Part shown: positions 18,157 to 27,279 of the stretch, one piece after another | Layout: the number at the start of each line of letters is the position of its first letter | Numbering within the stretch: position 1 is the stretch's first letter | NCBI GenBank assembly: GCA_021773435.1 | Contig: JAJFKC010000007.1 | Coordinates: forward strand, 248,001-312,000 | Length of the DNA: 64,000 bases | Direction of reading: 5' to 3' | Origin: Porticoccaceae bacterium | GTDB lineage: Bacteria > Pseudomonadota > Gammaproteobacteria > Pseudomonadales > Porticoccaceae | Made by a program: the position numbers and the translations under genes | Notes under the pieces: model-generated | What the model was told of the DNA's origin: nothing | The model's input: only the letters and a program-made list of their open reading frames with translations | Database searches by the model: none

Positions 18157-19125
18157 ATGAAAATTTATTTGGTGATCGTTTTGTCAATGCTTCTATCAAT
18201 GGTTTTATCATCACAGGTCGCTCTTGCTAGCACCGCTATCACGCTGATCAATGGCGATACACTCCAGGGCAATATTATCAAGCAGGAGAACGGCACGGTG
18301 ACATTCCGCCATTCCGTACTGGGCGAGTTACTTTTGCAAGATGATCAAATTGCAAAACCAGCGTCTCTAAACGCTGACAATATCGATATTACGGAGAGCC
18401 AGGATAAGAAGGCAAATGTGGCGCCCCAGCGAATAGCTGTCGAGACCACCAGGGAAGCATCGCCCGGCTGGTTACTACCGAATTGGCAAAGGCAACTGGA
18501 TATCGGTGTCAGCGGCGCCGATGGCAATTCTCAATCACAGAATATTCACACCGCGCTCAACGCTAAAACTGAATCATCGGATCGTCGCTGGAGTATCCAG
18601 GCTGCCTATGATTCCAGTGAGGAGGGTGGCAATAAATCGCGGGATGAATTCTTTACCCAGGCAAATCGCGACTGGTTAATTCCAGATTCACCTTATTTTT
18701 ATTTTTCTTCCGGGCGTTTTGACTGGGATGACTTCCAGGACTGGGACTATCGCCTAAACCTGGCCGGCGGTGTCGGTAAAGACTTTATACAAAGGCAAGA
18801 TTGGACACTGCGTGGCAAAACCGGCCTTGGTCTTAATCGTGAATTTGGCGGCGAAGACGATAGTATTTCACCAGAAGGCCTGATTGAACTCGCCAGCGCC
18901 TGGCAATTATCCGACGACCACAAAATAGAGTTAATTACGACCTTCTACCCCCAGCTGGACGAACTGAAGGAGTTTCGAAATATCACCTCGCTAGCCTGGG
19001 TGAATAAGCTTAATGGCGCGATGCGTCTTAAAGTCGAACTCACTAATGAACACGACACCGACGTACCGGACGAGGTGAAGAAAAATGATTTTAAATACGC
19101 CACCTCATTAAGCTGGGATCTGTAG
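18157..19125 (+). CDS. DUF481 (YdiY-like) outer-membrane protein
   Basis: The protein (322 residues from ATG 18157) opens with a signal peptide (MKIYLVIVLSMLLSM then SSQVALA), which is why I prefer this start to ATG 18130. After cleavage comes a short strand-rich segment (ITLINGDTLQGNIIKQENG), usual before the DUF481 domain, then alternating beta strands with aromatic girdles (FFYFSSGRFDWDDFQDWDYRLNLAGGVGKDF) typical of a small outer-membrane barrel; the last residue region SLSWDL fits a barrel end. DUF481 proteins are of unknown function; E. coli YdiY is acid- or salt-related. It follows member 7 of the CoA-transferase array by 156 bp, and no functional link is evident. Confidence 0.82.
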   Translation: MKIYLVIVLSMLLSMVLSSQVALASTAITLINGDTLQGNIIKQENGTVTFRHSVLGELLLQDDQIAKPASLNADNIDITESQDKKANVAPQRIAVETTREASPGWLLPNWQRQLDIGVSGADGNSQSQNIHTALNAKTESSDRRWSIQAAYDSSEEGGNKSRDEFFTQANRDWLIPDSPYFYFSSGRFDWDDFQDWDYRLNLAGGVGKDFIQRQDWTLRGKTGLGLNREFGGEDDSISPEGLIELASAWQLSDDHKIELITTFYPQLDELKEFRNITSLAWVNKLNGAMRLKVELTNEHDTDVPDEVKKNDFKYATSLSWDL

Positions 19126-19157
19126 CGACACTGGCGAATGACGACCCAGGCAGCAAT

Positions 19158-19637
19158 CTAGATATCCAGGGCAGCTATCCCGGCCTCTGCCACCTGTACA
19201 TCCTGCTGTGAAGAAGCGCCACTGACGCCGACCGCGCCGACCAACAGTCCATTCACCATCACAGGCACGCCGCCTTCGAGGGGCACCATGCCTGGGATCG
19301 ATGTGATAGCAGGTCGGGTCTTGGCCATGTCGTCAAATATTTTGGTCGGGCCTTTAAACGCCGCGGCAGTACGAGCCTTCCCAAGGGCGACGCCAATGCT
19401 CCCCGTGGGGGCACCGTCTAAACGTTGCATATAAATTGGATGCCCGCCGTCATCGACCACTACTATCACTACATTCCATTTATTCCGCATCGCCTCCAAC
19501 TCCGCAGCTGCAGCGATTTTTTTCGCACCACTCAAATTTAGAACCTGCTTGCTTGTTAAGTCGGCGTGGCTGTGTAAAGCCAACAAAGCCGATACAACAA
19601 ACACGCACAACAATCGTAATTTTATTGATGAAAACAT
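19158..19637 (-). CDS. Secreted GlcG/HbpS-like (DUF336) haem-degrading family protein
   Basis: A 159-residue protein with a clear signal peptide (MFSSIKLRLLCVFVVSALLA, cleavage likely after HSHA). The mature part carries the GlcG/HbpS fold signatures: an N-terminal helix, the VVIVVVDDGGHPIYMQRLDGAP strand pair, KARTAAAF and the glycine-rich GGVPVMVNGLLVGAVGVSG segment. Family members bind haem or act as sensors in the periplasm or outside the cell; HbpS of Streptomyces is the best known. It converges with the DUF481 gene. Binding residues cannot be assigned confidently, so haem binding is family inference. Confidence 0.85.
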   Translation of the reverse strand: MFSSIKLRLLCVFVVSALLALHSHADLTSKQVLNLSGAKKIAAAAELEAMRNKWNVVIVVVDDGGHPIYMQRLDGAPTGSIGVALGKARTAAAFKGPTKIFDDMAKTRPAITSIPGMVPLEGGVPVMVNGLLVGAVGVSGASSQQDVQVAEAGIAALDI

Positions 19638-19812
19638 GGTTTTATCCTCTGATAATCGTGGTTAACGTTTTTTAAGTAGTGATCGTATATGGCCCTATCC
19701 CAATGCAATAATCCTCACAGGCGATTTATTGTAAGTAACTATAGTCCAATTATTAGCCCAAATATTATCGGCCTAAGTCACGCTTATCTGACGATCAGTT
19801 TTCGACTATCTC

Positions 19813-20628
19813 TCAATGACGACTCAGCGGCAACTCGGTAATCGCATACAAAGTCTCCAGCCTTATCCGCCACTGAGGTTTTCCTTTATAGGAAGACTTA
19901 TAAACCCAGCCTTCTATTTCGAATGTCCGGCCCTGCCACTTAGCCACCCGATTGCGATCAAAATACTGTTGATTCTCCGGATAGATCACAGCAGTTAAAC
20001 CACTACTAAAATTTATCCACCAGGCTTTTTTCAATGTGACCCGCATTACTTCTCCGCTAATACGTTGATAGCCACCTTTAATTGATACATCTCTATGCTG
20101 TCCAGCTCTTAAAGTTGCCGCTTTGGTGTCGGCCCATAAACCGCGTTTATGCCATTGAGCAATTTCTTCAGCTTTTGCCAAACATTCCGCCAGGGCAATA
20201 TTTGGCGGGATCACTACATGGTACGCCAGGCCCTTAATTAGCAGATCCCGTTCCAAACTCAACACGCTGCCATCGGACTGTTGTTTGTAGATATGGGCGA
20301 GGTAACGATGATATTTGTCCTGAGTTTCTATGTCCGTATAAATGAGTGTCTTACCGTCGATAGCGAGAAAATCTTCCACAGCATTTTTCGCCTGCCTGGC
20401 AAATTTCTGATTCGGCGCGCCATCGAGGCCTAATTCTGGCGTATTGATGCTAAGCAGGCGCACCCGTCGACCATCTTCCAGGCGCACCGTATCGCCGTCA
20501 TAGACATGAGCCACTGTCACCACCTGCACCATGCCTTTTGGGACACAATCAAGAACCCGGCCATGGGTTGGCAAGCCTGGAATAAGTATCGAAAGTAACA
20601 ATGCTACGGGGGGAAAAATACGTCCCAT
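19813..20628 (-). CDS. Thermonuclease-like (SNase domain) exported nuclease
   Basis: The protein carries a staphylococcal-nuclease domain: VYDGDTVRLEDGRRVRLLSINTPE holds the calcium-binding Asp, the first catalytic Arg and the Glu; the second Arg is in DKYHRYLAHIY. The residue equivalent to Asp40 is Asn (INTPE), as in many bacterial relatives. The frame is open to TTG 20715; I chose ATG 20628 because it begins a good signal peptide (MGRIFPPVALLLSILIPGL). The earlier starts would add about 29 residues. A C-terminal extension of about 100 residues (VSIKGGYQRISGEVMRVTL onward) looks like an OB-type fold. Likely periplasmic or secreted DNA/RNA degradation. Confidence 0.82.
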   Translation of the reverse strand: MGRIFPPVALLLSILIPGLPTHGRVLDCVPKGMVQVVTVAHVYDGDTVRLEDGRRVRLLSINTPELGLDGAPNQKFARQAKNAVEDFLAIDGKTLIYTDIETQDKYHRYLAHIYKQQSDGSVLSLERDLLIKGLAYHVVIPPNIALAECLAKAEEIAQWHKRGLWADTKAATLRAGQHRDVSIKGGYQRISGEVMRVTLKKAWWINFSSGLTAVIYPENQQYFDRNRVAKWQGRTFEIEGWVYKSSYKGKPQWRIRLETLYAITELPLSRH

Positions 20629-20753
20629 AAAAATATGGCCTACAAGAGTCCGACCCATATAAAATGCGCCGAGGGCAAAGACCCTGAGCGCATTTTTTGT
20701 ACCTTGCATAGCCAACGGCTTTACATGGTGACTATTTACCCGCTAATCAGTAG

Positions 20754-20972
20754 CTATTTCTTCCCGCTGCTGATACTGCCAAAGCGTTTATTGAAGCGGT
20801 CAATACGGCCACCGGCATCCGCTGCTTTTTGCTTGCCAGTGTAGAATGGATGGCATTGAGAGCATACATCAAGGTGCATCTCTTCAACCCGCGTGGAGCC
20901 GACCTCGATCACGTTACCGCAACTGCATGTAGCGGTTAATTTGCCATAGCTTGGATGGATTTCAGCTCTCAT
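20754..20972 (-). CDS. rpmE: 50S ribosomal protein L31
   Basis: A 72-residue L31 of the zinc-binding type. The motif [12 protein letters not shown] and the later [16 protein letters not shown] give the Cys ligands (CxC and CxxC), and the [13 protein letters not shown] tail is highly conserved. It bridges the two ribosomal subunits at the central protuberance. It stands alone, divergent from priA, as in many gammaproteobacteria. The 330 bp before it contain an unusual 21-bp tandem repeat which may be regulatory. Confidence 0.97.
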   Translation of the reverse strand: MRAEIHPSYGKLTATCSCGNVIEVGSTRVEEMHLDVCSQCHPFYTGKQKAADAGGRIDRFNKRFGSISSGKK

Positions 20973-21302
20973 TTGGATACCTTTTAATTTGGTGCTGTCT
21001 TTTTTCGTAATGTCGTTTTTGGCAAAGCCTTTTGCTACTGATCGTCTAACGAGGTACCTTTTTAACTTAACACAGCACCTGTTTCACTTAACGTAGTACC
21101 CGTTTCACTTAACATAGTACCCGTTTCACTTAACACTTAACGTAGTACGCGTTTAACTAAGTACCACTACCAAGCTAGACTGTACTCAACAATTTTTACC
21201 TGGCAATTTATCCGACATCTGTCAGCCATTTAATAGACAATATATGCCCCAGCTAACAAGATCGCGCATACTACCAGAAAGTAATCAGGTTTCAAGACGT
21301 TA
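20973..21302. other. rpmE-priA divergent intergenic region
   Basis: About 330 bp separate the divergent starts of rpmE and priA. The middle is a tandem repeat (21061-21165, listed separately). The rest is AT-rich with no open frame I can support. Promoters for both genes must lie here but I could not single out a convincing -35/-10 pair. Confidence 0.6.
21061..21165. repeat. Tandem repeat of about 21 bp, upstream of rpmE
   Basis: Units start TTTCACTTAAC (or TTTAACTTAAC) and end GTAGTACCCG or close variants: 21061-21081, 21082-21102, 21103-21123, 21124-21151 and a partial at 21152-21165. The fourth unit is 28 bp because CACTTAA is duplicated inside it. The 21-bp period equals two helical turns, so the sites face the same side. 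Units 2 and 3 differ at one base only. Confidence 0.9.
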
Positions 21303-23528
21303 GTGAACAATTCCCCCCATCCTGCCAACCTGATTTATCAGGTGGCTATCCCCTCGCCTCTGCGTCGTTTGTTTGACTATTTGCCGTTAGTAAGCGATGC
21401 GGCTGAACAGCAGGTAGCTGAGCCAGGCATGCGCGTTCAAGTATCTTTTGGTAAGCGCAAGGTCATCGGCGTTATCATCGCAGTTAACTCTGATAGCAAT
21501 TTGCCTTTAGATAAACTTAAAGCCGTGTCTGCCGTGCTGGATACCGAGCCGGTATTCTCGACCAGCCTGCTCGCTTTATTACGTTGGGCCGCCAGCTATT
21601 ATCACGCCCCGTTAGGCGAGGTGCTCGCCGCCGCTTTACCCACAGCACTGCGTCAGGGCAAAGCGCTGCCCACTGAGCAATGGTGGCGATTAACTCAGCA
21701 TGGTAAAGGACTCCCGGAAGGTGCTTTAAAGCGCGCGCCGCGCCAGGCAGAATTAATCAATCTTTTGCAGCAAGGCGAACACAGCCATAAACAATTGCTC
21801 GCCGATGGTATAGGTACGACGAATCTGCGCACCCTGGCGAAAAAGAATCTTATCAAAAGCTATCAGCAAAACCTTCACGCGGAACCATTCGCCACCGATA
21901 AATTGCTCAATGAACAACCCTTAGCTCTCTCATCCGATCAGGAGATTGCTCTCAACACTCTCGACTTACAGAGCTATCACAGCTACCTGCTGGAAGGGGA
22001 AACCGGCAGCGGCAAGACCGAAGTTTATCTACAGGCGATCGCCAGGGTGCTAAGTGAGGGGCGCCAGGCTCTGGTGTTAATTCCGGAAATAAGTCTTACC
22101 CCCCAAACCCTACAGCGCTTTCAAAGCCGCTTTAATTGCGCCATTGCTGTTATCCATTCTGGTTTAAGCGATGGCGAGCGTTTAAATGCCTGGTGCGCTG
22201 CGGCTAATGGCAGCGCGGGTATTATTATCGGCACGCGCTCTGCCGTGTTCACCCCGCTGTTAAGGCCGGGCATTATTATTATCGATGAAGAACACGATGC
22301 CTCGTTCAAGCAGCAAGATGGCTTTCGTTATTCTGCCCGCGATGTTGCTGTCATGCGGGCAATGCGCGAGCGCATACCCATTATGCTCGGCACCGCAACA
22401 CCTTCGCTTGAAAGTCTGTACAACTCTCGGCAAGGTCGTTACCAACATCTACAATTACGTGGTCGACCTGGCCCTGCCCGTCAACCGACCTGGCAACTGG
22501 TTGATATTCGCAAATTACAGTTAACGACTGGGTTTTCCAAGCCCGTCATCGCCGCCATGGAGCAGGCGCTTACTGAGGGCAATCAAGTATTGGTGTTTTT
22601 GAACCGCCGAGGCTACGCCCCGACCTTGATGTGCCACGACTGCGCGTGGGTTGCCGACTGTAAACATTGCGATGCACGGCTGACTTTTCATCAGCACAAC
22701 GCCCAGCTCCGCTGCCACCATTGTGGCCACCGGGAAGGGGCGCCGTCTTCCTGCCCGCACTGCCGCAGCGATCAGTTACAATATTTAGGTCAGGGCACAG
22801 AGCGCGCCGAAGCCACTTTGGAAGCACTGTTCCCCGGGGTTCAGGTGCTACGCGTCGACCGAGATACCACTCGCCGCAAAGATGCTATGTCGAATGTGGT
22901 CACCAAAATTCAAACCGGTAAACCCTGTATCTTGATCGGCACGCAAATGCTGGCGAAGGGTCATCACTTTCCCGGCGTTACTCTGGTGGTGGTGTTAGAT
23001 GCCGACAGCGGTCTATTTTCTCCAGACTTTCGCGCCACTGAAAGGCTTGGCCAGTTAGTAACACAGGTAGCCGGACGCGCTGGACGAGGTGATACACCAG
23101 GGCGAGTCATGATGCAAAGTCATTACAGCGAACACCCCCTGCTCACCTTACTTGCCCAAAACAAATACCCGGAATTTGCGGAACGGCTCTGCGCTGAACG
23201 ACAATTTACTAACATGCCGCCCTACGCCAATCTGGCCGTGGTACGTGCAGAAGCAATTTCGGCATTTGACGCTAACTTGTTGTTGGAAGAAGTCAGAAAA
23301 TATTGTGAGGCTGCTATCGCTAGCAATCCATCACATCGCTACCTGGGGCCATATCCGGCAGCCCTTGAACGCCGCAACAAACGCTACCGATATCAGCTGC
23401 AGATCATTGCCGAGCAGCGGCAATCATTGCATAACCTACTCAGCCAACTGAGCACCTGGCTGGAAACCCATCCGAGCGCCCGGAAAGTACGATGGTCTCT
23501 GGACGTAGACCCTCAGGATATGACATAA
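21303..23528 (+). CDS. priA: Primosomal replication protein N' (PriA helicase)
   Basis: A 741-residue PriA, the 3'-to-5' helicase that reloads the replisome at stalled forks. An N-terminal DNA-binding domain (residues 10-200) is followed by the helicase core with Walker A GETGSGKTEVY, the DEEHD box and TATPS motif, and a cysteine cluster (CHDCAWVADCKHC, CHHCGHREGAPSSCPHC) that holds two zinc ions. Motifs V and VI follow (LIGTQMLAKGHHFPGV and QVAGRAGRG). The start is GTG 21303, and the length fits E. coli PriA (732). It is followed, after 170 bp, by a SPOR protein, the usual neighbour in this class, but the often intervening argS is absent. Confidence 0.97.
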   Translation: MNNSPHPANLIYQVAIPSPLRRLFDYLPLVSDAAEQQVAEPGMRVQVSFGKRKVIGVIIAVNSDSNLPLDKLKAVSAVLDTEPVFSTSLLALLRWAASYYHAPLGEVLAAALPTALRQGKALPTEQWWRLTQHGKGLPEGALKRAPRQAELINLLQQGEHSHKQLLADGIGTTNLRTLAKKNLIKSYQQNLHAEPFATDKLLNEQPLALSSDQEIALNTLDLQSYHSYLLEGETGSGKTEVYLQAIARVLSEGRQALVLIPEISLTPQTLQRFQSRFNCAIAVIHSGLSDGERLNAWCAAANGSAGIIIGTRSAVFTPLLRPGIIIIDEEHDASFKQQDGFRYSARDVAVMRAMRERIPIMLGTATPSLESLYNSRQGRYQHLQLRGRPGPARQPTWQLVDIRKLQLTTGFSKPVIAAMEQALTEGNQVLVFLNRRGYAPTLMCHDCAWVADCKHCDARLTFHQHNAQLRCHHCGHREGAPSSCPHCRSDQLQYLGQGTERAEATLEALFPGVQVLRVDRDTTRRKDAMSNVVTKIQTGKPCILIGTQMLAKGHHFPGVTLVVVLDADSGLFSPDFRATERLGQLVTQVAGRAGRGDTPGRVMMQSHYSEHPLLTLLAQNKYPEFAERLCAERQFTNMPPYANLAVVRAEAISAFDANLLLEEVRKYCEAAIASNPSHRYLGPYPAALERRNKRYRYQLQIIAEQRQSLHNLLSQLSTWLETHPSARKVRWSLDVDPQDMT

Positions 23529-23701
23529 ATAATATATAATTATCATTAGCTTATAGATTTAATCTAAATTTTTATTAAGGTTTAGTGACATCCCTCATCA
23601 TGTCCGTTTACAATGCTCATTCGCCGCAGCCGAGCCGTAGAAAACATTGTCTCCGAATCTGAGATATCAGGCTCATCGACCCCATATCAGACATCACAGC
23701 A

Positions 23702-24265
23702 ATGCCAGAAGATTACGCAAGCAAAGCCCAAAAAAAGCGCAAAGCGGCAACGCGTAACAATGTGCGCAAAGCGCCCGCCAGGCCGAAAGCAAGGTGGCCA
23801 TGGTTAGCGAGCGGATTTGTGCTTGGCATCATGACAGTGGTGTTATTTCAACGCTGGGACAATCCGCAGCAGGATATCGTCCAGACCATTGACGACTTCG
23901 CGGGCAAAGACGCCCCTAAATCAATCAAACCCCGTTTTGATTTTTATCGCGCTTTGCGGGACGCTGAAGTAATCGCACCGGATGTAGAACAGAATCCAGT
24001 TCGCGGCAGTCATACAAATGGCGATATATTTTTGCTTCAGGTGGGTTCGTTCCGAGATACCCGCGACGCCGATAGCCTCCGCGCCCGGCTGCTGCTGCTA
24101 AACCTGGATGCCCACGTCGAAGCGGCCAGCGGTGCATCTTCTGGCACCTGGCACCGCGTTATTGTTGGCCCCTTTATTTCGCAGTCGAAACTTGCCAAGG
24201 CCCGCTCCACATTGCTGCAAAATGGCATCGATAATCTGGTGCTAAAACGGAAAGACGATAGTTAG
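23702..24265 (+). CDS. SPOR-domain protein, FtsN-like
   Basis: A 187-residue protein with a short basic cytoplasmic head (KKRKAATRNNVRKAPARPK), one transmembrane helix (about residues 33-50, WLASGFVLGIMTVVLF), a linker, and a C-terminal SPOR domain of about 75 residues (FLLQVGSFRDTRDADSLRAR to GPFISQSKLAKARSTL). SPOR domains bind denuded glycan strands at the division septum. Position after priA, topology and domain order match the cell-division protein FtsN, though it is shorter than E. coli FtsN (319) and lacks an obvious long Pro/Gln linker. Role in septation is therefore probable, not certain. Confidence 0.85.
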   Translation: MPEDYASKAQKKRKAATRNNVRKAPARPKARWPWLASGFVLGIMTVVLFQRWDNPQQDIVQTIDDFAGKDAPKSIKPRFDFYRALRDAEVIAPDVEQNPVRGSHTNGDIFLLQVGSFRDTRDADSLRARLLLLNLDAHVEAASGASSGTWHRVIVGPFISQSKLAKARSTLLQNGIDNLVLKRKDDS

Positions 24266-24350
24266 ATTTTGGTATTAGCTTTCTGATTAGATGCTCTACA
24301 ATTTAAACTCATCGATTTACGCTCGTCATTTCAAATTCATTGATCCATCT

Positions 24351-25469
24351 TTAATAAACGTATCGATAAACGACACGACTTTGCACCCCCGTCAACAGTT
24401 CGTAGGCAATTGTGCCTGCCATTGCTGCTACCTCTTCGACTGGCAAACCTTCGCCCCACAAAACCACATCATCACCCACGCTAGCGGTTAGCAGATCGCT
24501 TAGATCGACGGCAATATAATCCATCGACACGCGACCGACCAAAGCAGCGCGCTTACCAGCGACCAATACCGGCGTACCATTCCGAGCATGACGGGGATAA
24601 CCGTCGCCATAGCCCACCGCGACAACACCAATCCTCGCTCCGTTTTCGGATCGCCACTGCTGACCATAACCCACCGATTCTCCAGCACCGACATCCCTGA
24701 TTTCGATCAAACGCGAACGCAAGGTCATCACGGGTGCGAGATCACTCTCAACGACAGTAGAGTTTCCAAGAGGATTTGCGCCATATAACATAATACCTGG
24801 CCGCACCCAGTCGTAATGCGTGTTGGGGTGATACATCACGGCCGCTGAATTTGCGAGGCTTATAGACACCTTGAATTCAGCTACTGCTTTTGCAACCTCC
24901 GCAGACTTTTCTTGCTCGACTACCTGATTAAAAACCGCGAGCTGCCGTTCCGTCATACCATTGTCAAGCTCATCGGCGCAGGCAAAATGGCTCATCAATA
25001 TTAATTCGTGGACTTTACCGCTCTTTATTAAGGCATGCCTGGCAGGGCCAAAAGCCTGGGGAGAAAAACCCAGACGATGCATGCCAGTATCCATCTTTAA
25101 CCACACAACTATTTGCTTAGCATCAGCAAATTTAGTGGCTAAAAAACTATCAAGCTGCTGCTGGTTGTGAATCACCACCTGCAAATCATAGTGCTCCACA
25201 TCCTGCCATTCGCAAGGAGCAAACACTCCTCCTAGCAAGACCACGGGTTTGACTACACCGGACTCCCGCAATTCAACTGCCTCGGTCAGGCTGGCTACGC
25301 CAAAGGCATCGGTATTGCTTAAGGCATTGGCGACGGCTTCAGCGCCATGACCGTAAGCATTGGCTTTAACAACCACCATCACCCGCGCGTCCACCGCCGC
25401 CTTTTTGGCCAGGGCAAGATTTTTGCGAATATTGGTCAGATTAATAACAGCTTCGACAGGGCGATTCAT
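24351..25469 (-). CDS. alr: Alanine racemase
   Basis: A 372-residue PLP enzyme converting L-alanine to D-alanine for peptidoglycan. The PLP-binding Lys35 is in VVVKANAYGHG; the second catalytic base is the Tyr of ESVGYGQQW, and RVSMDYIAVDLSD and RPGIMLYGANP are further family motifs. The length is slightly above the usual 357-360. The gene is convergent with the SPOR gene and divergent from the acyl-CoA dehydrogenase gene (153 bp between starts). Two D-aminoacylase-like genes further right also concern D-amino acids, but no operon link exists. Confidence 0.95.
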   Translation of the reverse strand: MNRPVEAVINLTNIRKNLALAKKAAVDARVMVVVKANAYGHGAEAVANALSNTDAFGVASLTEAVELRESGVVKPVVLLGGVFAPCEWQDVEHYDLQVVIHNQQQLDSFLATKFADAKQIVVWLKMDTGMHRLGFSPQAFGPARHALIKSGKVHELILMSHFACADELDNGMTERQLAVFNQVVEQEKSAEVAKAVAEFKVSISLANSAAVMYHPNTHYDWVRPGIMLYGANPLGNSTVVESDLAPVMTLRSRLIEIRDVGAGESVGYGQQWRSENGARIGVVAVGYGDGYPRHARNGTPVLVAGKRAALVGRVSMDYIAVDLSDLLTASVGDDVVLWGEGLPVEEVAAMAGTIAYELLTGVQSRVVYRYVY

Positions 25470-25622
25470 AAATTACACATAACGGGCGAAAGAAAAGTAT
25501 TGTGTCGGGCTGCCGATGCATACGCAAGCCACAGGCATAACAGCCTGGCTGCCAGGTAGCCTTTGTTTGCACAAGCGGTAACGGTATAGTGCGCGCTCAA
25601 TTTTTCTTGCGTGGAGATTCCT

Positions 25623-26804
25623 ATGGCTAGCGACTGGGGCACATTTAACTGGCAGGATCCTTTCCTGATCGAACAGTTACTCAGCGAAGAAGAGCGCTTG
25701 ATCATGGCTAGCGCTCGACAATATGCCCAGGAAAAATTATTGCCCCGTGTCCAGAATGCTTTTCGCGAGGAGCACACCGACCGAGAAATTTTCAACGAGA
25801 TGGGTGCATTAGGTCTGCTCGGCTCGACCATTGATGGCTACGGTTGCCCCGGCGTGAATTATGTCAGCTACGGATTGATCGCCCGTGAAGTGGAACGTGT
25901 GGATTCAGGCTACCGCTCCATGATGAGCGTGCAATCCAGTTTGGTGATGTACCCCATTTACACCTATGGCACCGAAGCGCAGCGAGAAAAGTATTTGCCC
26001 AGACTAGCCAGCGGCGAATGGGTCGGCTGCTTCGGATTGACCGAGCCAGATCATGGCTCTGACCCAGGCGGCATGCTCAGCCGCGCCAAATCGGTCAATG
26101 GCGGTTATTCGCTGACCGGCACAAAGATGTGGATCAGCAACTCCCCCATCGCCGATGTGTTTGTGGTTTGGGCAAAAACGGATAATGGCGATATTCGTGG
26201 TTTTGTACTGGAAAAAGGCATGCAAGGCTTATCGGCGCCGAAGATAGAAGGCAAGCTGGCCTTGCGCGCCTCGATAACCGGCGAAATTGTCATGGATGAA
26301 GTCTTTGTTTCAGAAGATCACTTGCTGCCCAACGTTAAAGGCTTAAAGGGTCCTTTCGGTTGTCTGAACAGCGCAAGACTCGGAATTTCCTGGGGTGCCC
26401 TGGGGGCTGCTGAGACCTGCTGGCATGCGGCCCGGGAATACACCCTGGATCGGAATCAGTTCGGCCGACCGCTGGCAGCCAATCAGCTGATTCAAATGAA
26501 ACTGGCCAATATGCAAACTGAGATCAATCTGGGCCTGCTCGGCTCACTGCAGGCAACTCGCTTAAAAGATCAAGGTCTGCTGGCACCAGAATTAATATCG
26601 ATGATGAAGCGCAACAACTGCTCGAAATCCCTCGATATTGCGCGCCAGGCTCGGGATATGCTCGGCGGCAATGGGATCTCTGATGAGTATCCGGTAATGC
26701 GTCATATGGTTAATCTCGAAGTGGTCAATACCTACGAAGGCACGGCGGATATTCACGCCTTGATTCTTGGCCGTGCACAAACGGGTATTCAGGCTTTTTT
26801 CTGA
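25623..26804 (+). CDS. gcdH: Acyl-CoA dehydrogenase, glutaryl-CoA dehydrogenase type
   Basis: A 393-residue FAD enzyme that oxidises and decarboxylates glutaryl-CoA to crotonyl-CoA, in lysine, tryptophan and aromatic degradation. Motifs: [20 protein letters not shown], the FAD-contacting [16 protein letters not shown] and KMWISNS, and the catalytic Glu in [20 protein letters not shown] 25623 is used because GGAG sits six to seven bases upstream. The sequence matches the glutaryl-CoA branch rather than short-chain acyl-CoA dehydrogenases ([10 protein letters not shown] is diagnostic). It is monocistronic, convergent with the VOC gene. Together with the acyl-CoA genes in the left half it suggests CoA-thioester catabolism of ring compounds. 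Confidence 0.9.
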   Translation: MASDWGTFNWQDPFLIEQLLSEEERLIMASARQYAQEKLLPRVQNAFREEHTDREIFNEMGALGLLGSTIDGYGCPGVNYVSYGLIAREVERVDSGYRSMMSVQSSLVMYPIYTYGTEAQREKYLPRLASGEWVGCFGLTEPDHGSDPGGMLSRAKSVNGGYSLTGTKMWISNSPIADVFVVWAKTDNGDIRGFVLEKGMQGLSAPKIEGKLALRASITGEIVMDEVFVSEDHLLPNVKGLKGPFGCLNSARLGISWGALGAAETCWHAAREYTLDRNQFGRPLAANQLIQMKLANMQTEINLGLLGSLQATRLKDQGLLAPELISMMKRNNCSKSLDIARQARDMLGGNGISDEYPVMRHMVNLEVVNTYEGTADIHALILGRAQTGIQAFF

Positions 26805-26805
26805 C

Positions 26806-27237
26806 TTATTCCGTTGCTGTAGTTTTTAGTTCTTCAGCCCCCGGCCCGAGTGGTTGCCCATAGCTAAACTCCACATAGTTGCCGTTGGGATCGCGTAAAC
26901 CACAGTAATAACCTACCGGATAAGGCTCCTCCCTCGGTGGCCATACCAAACAGTCCACATGGTCGGCCGCAGCGGCAATTTTATCCACGTGCTCTCGACT
27001 AGCCAAGGCGAAACCAAAGTGGCGGTAATCCTTATCAGGAAGTCTTAGATCTTTGCCGCCCTCCATCATCACGAAAATAAAATCTCGTTCTCGACCCGAT
27101 TCTGCCATCCAGACAATTCGTTGGGTTCCAGCAACACGTTGATGCACCACCGCCATCTCACAGAAGGTCTGATAGAAGTTTATACAGGCATCGAGATCGG
27201 AAACATGCAATGCAATATGGGTGATACGTGGTTTCAC
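26806..27237 (-). CDS. VOC-family (glyoxalase/bleomycin-resistance/dioxygenase fold) protein
   Basis: A 143-residue vicinal-oxygen-chelate protein. The start KPRITHIALHVSDLDACINFYQ, the middle DYRHFGFALASREHVDKIA and the end YYCGLRDPNGNYVEFSYGQ form the paired beta-alpha-beta-beta-beta modules. Metal ligands expected in this fold are the His of ITHIALHV, a His in RHFGFAL and the Glu of NYVEFSYG, so a mononuclear metal site is plausible. The reaction could be isomerase, lyase or ring-cleaving dioxygenase and cannot be told. It converges on the glutaryl-CoA dehydrogenase gene with only one base between the stop codons. Confidence 0.85.
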   Translation of the reverse strand: MKPRITHIALHVSDLDACINFYQTFCEMAVVHQRVAGTQRIVWMAESGRERDFIFVMMEGGKDLRLPDKDYRHFGFALASREHVDKIAAAADHVDCLVWPPREEPYPVGYYCGLRDPNGNYVEFSYGQPLGPGAEELKTTATE

Positions 27238-27279
27238 GATGGCGACTCCGATGCCCTGGGGGCCCCTGAAATTAACATC

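Noticed and set aside
21061-21165. CRISPR array
   Set aside because: The units are contiguous with no unique spacers, and no cas gene is present; it is a tandem repeat.
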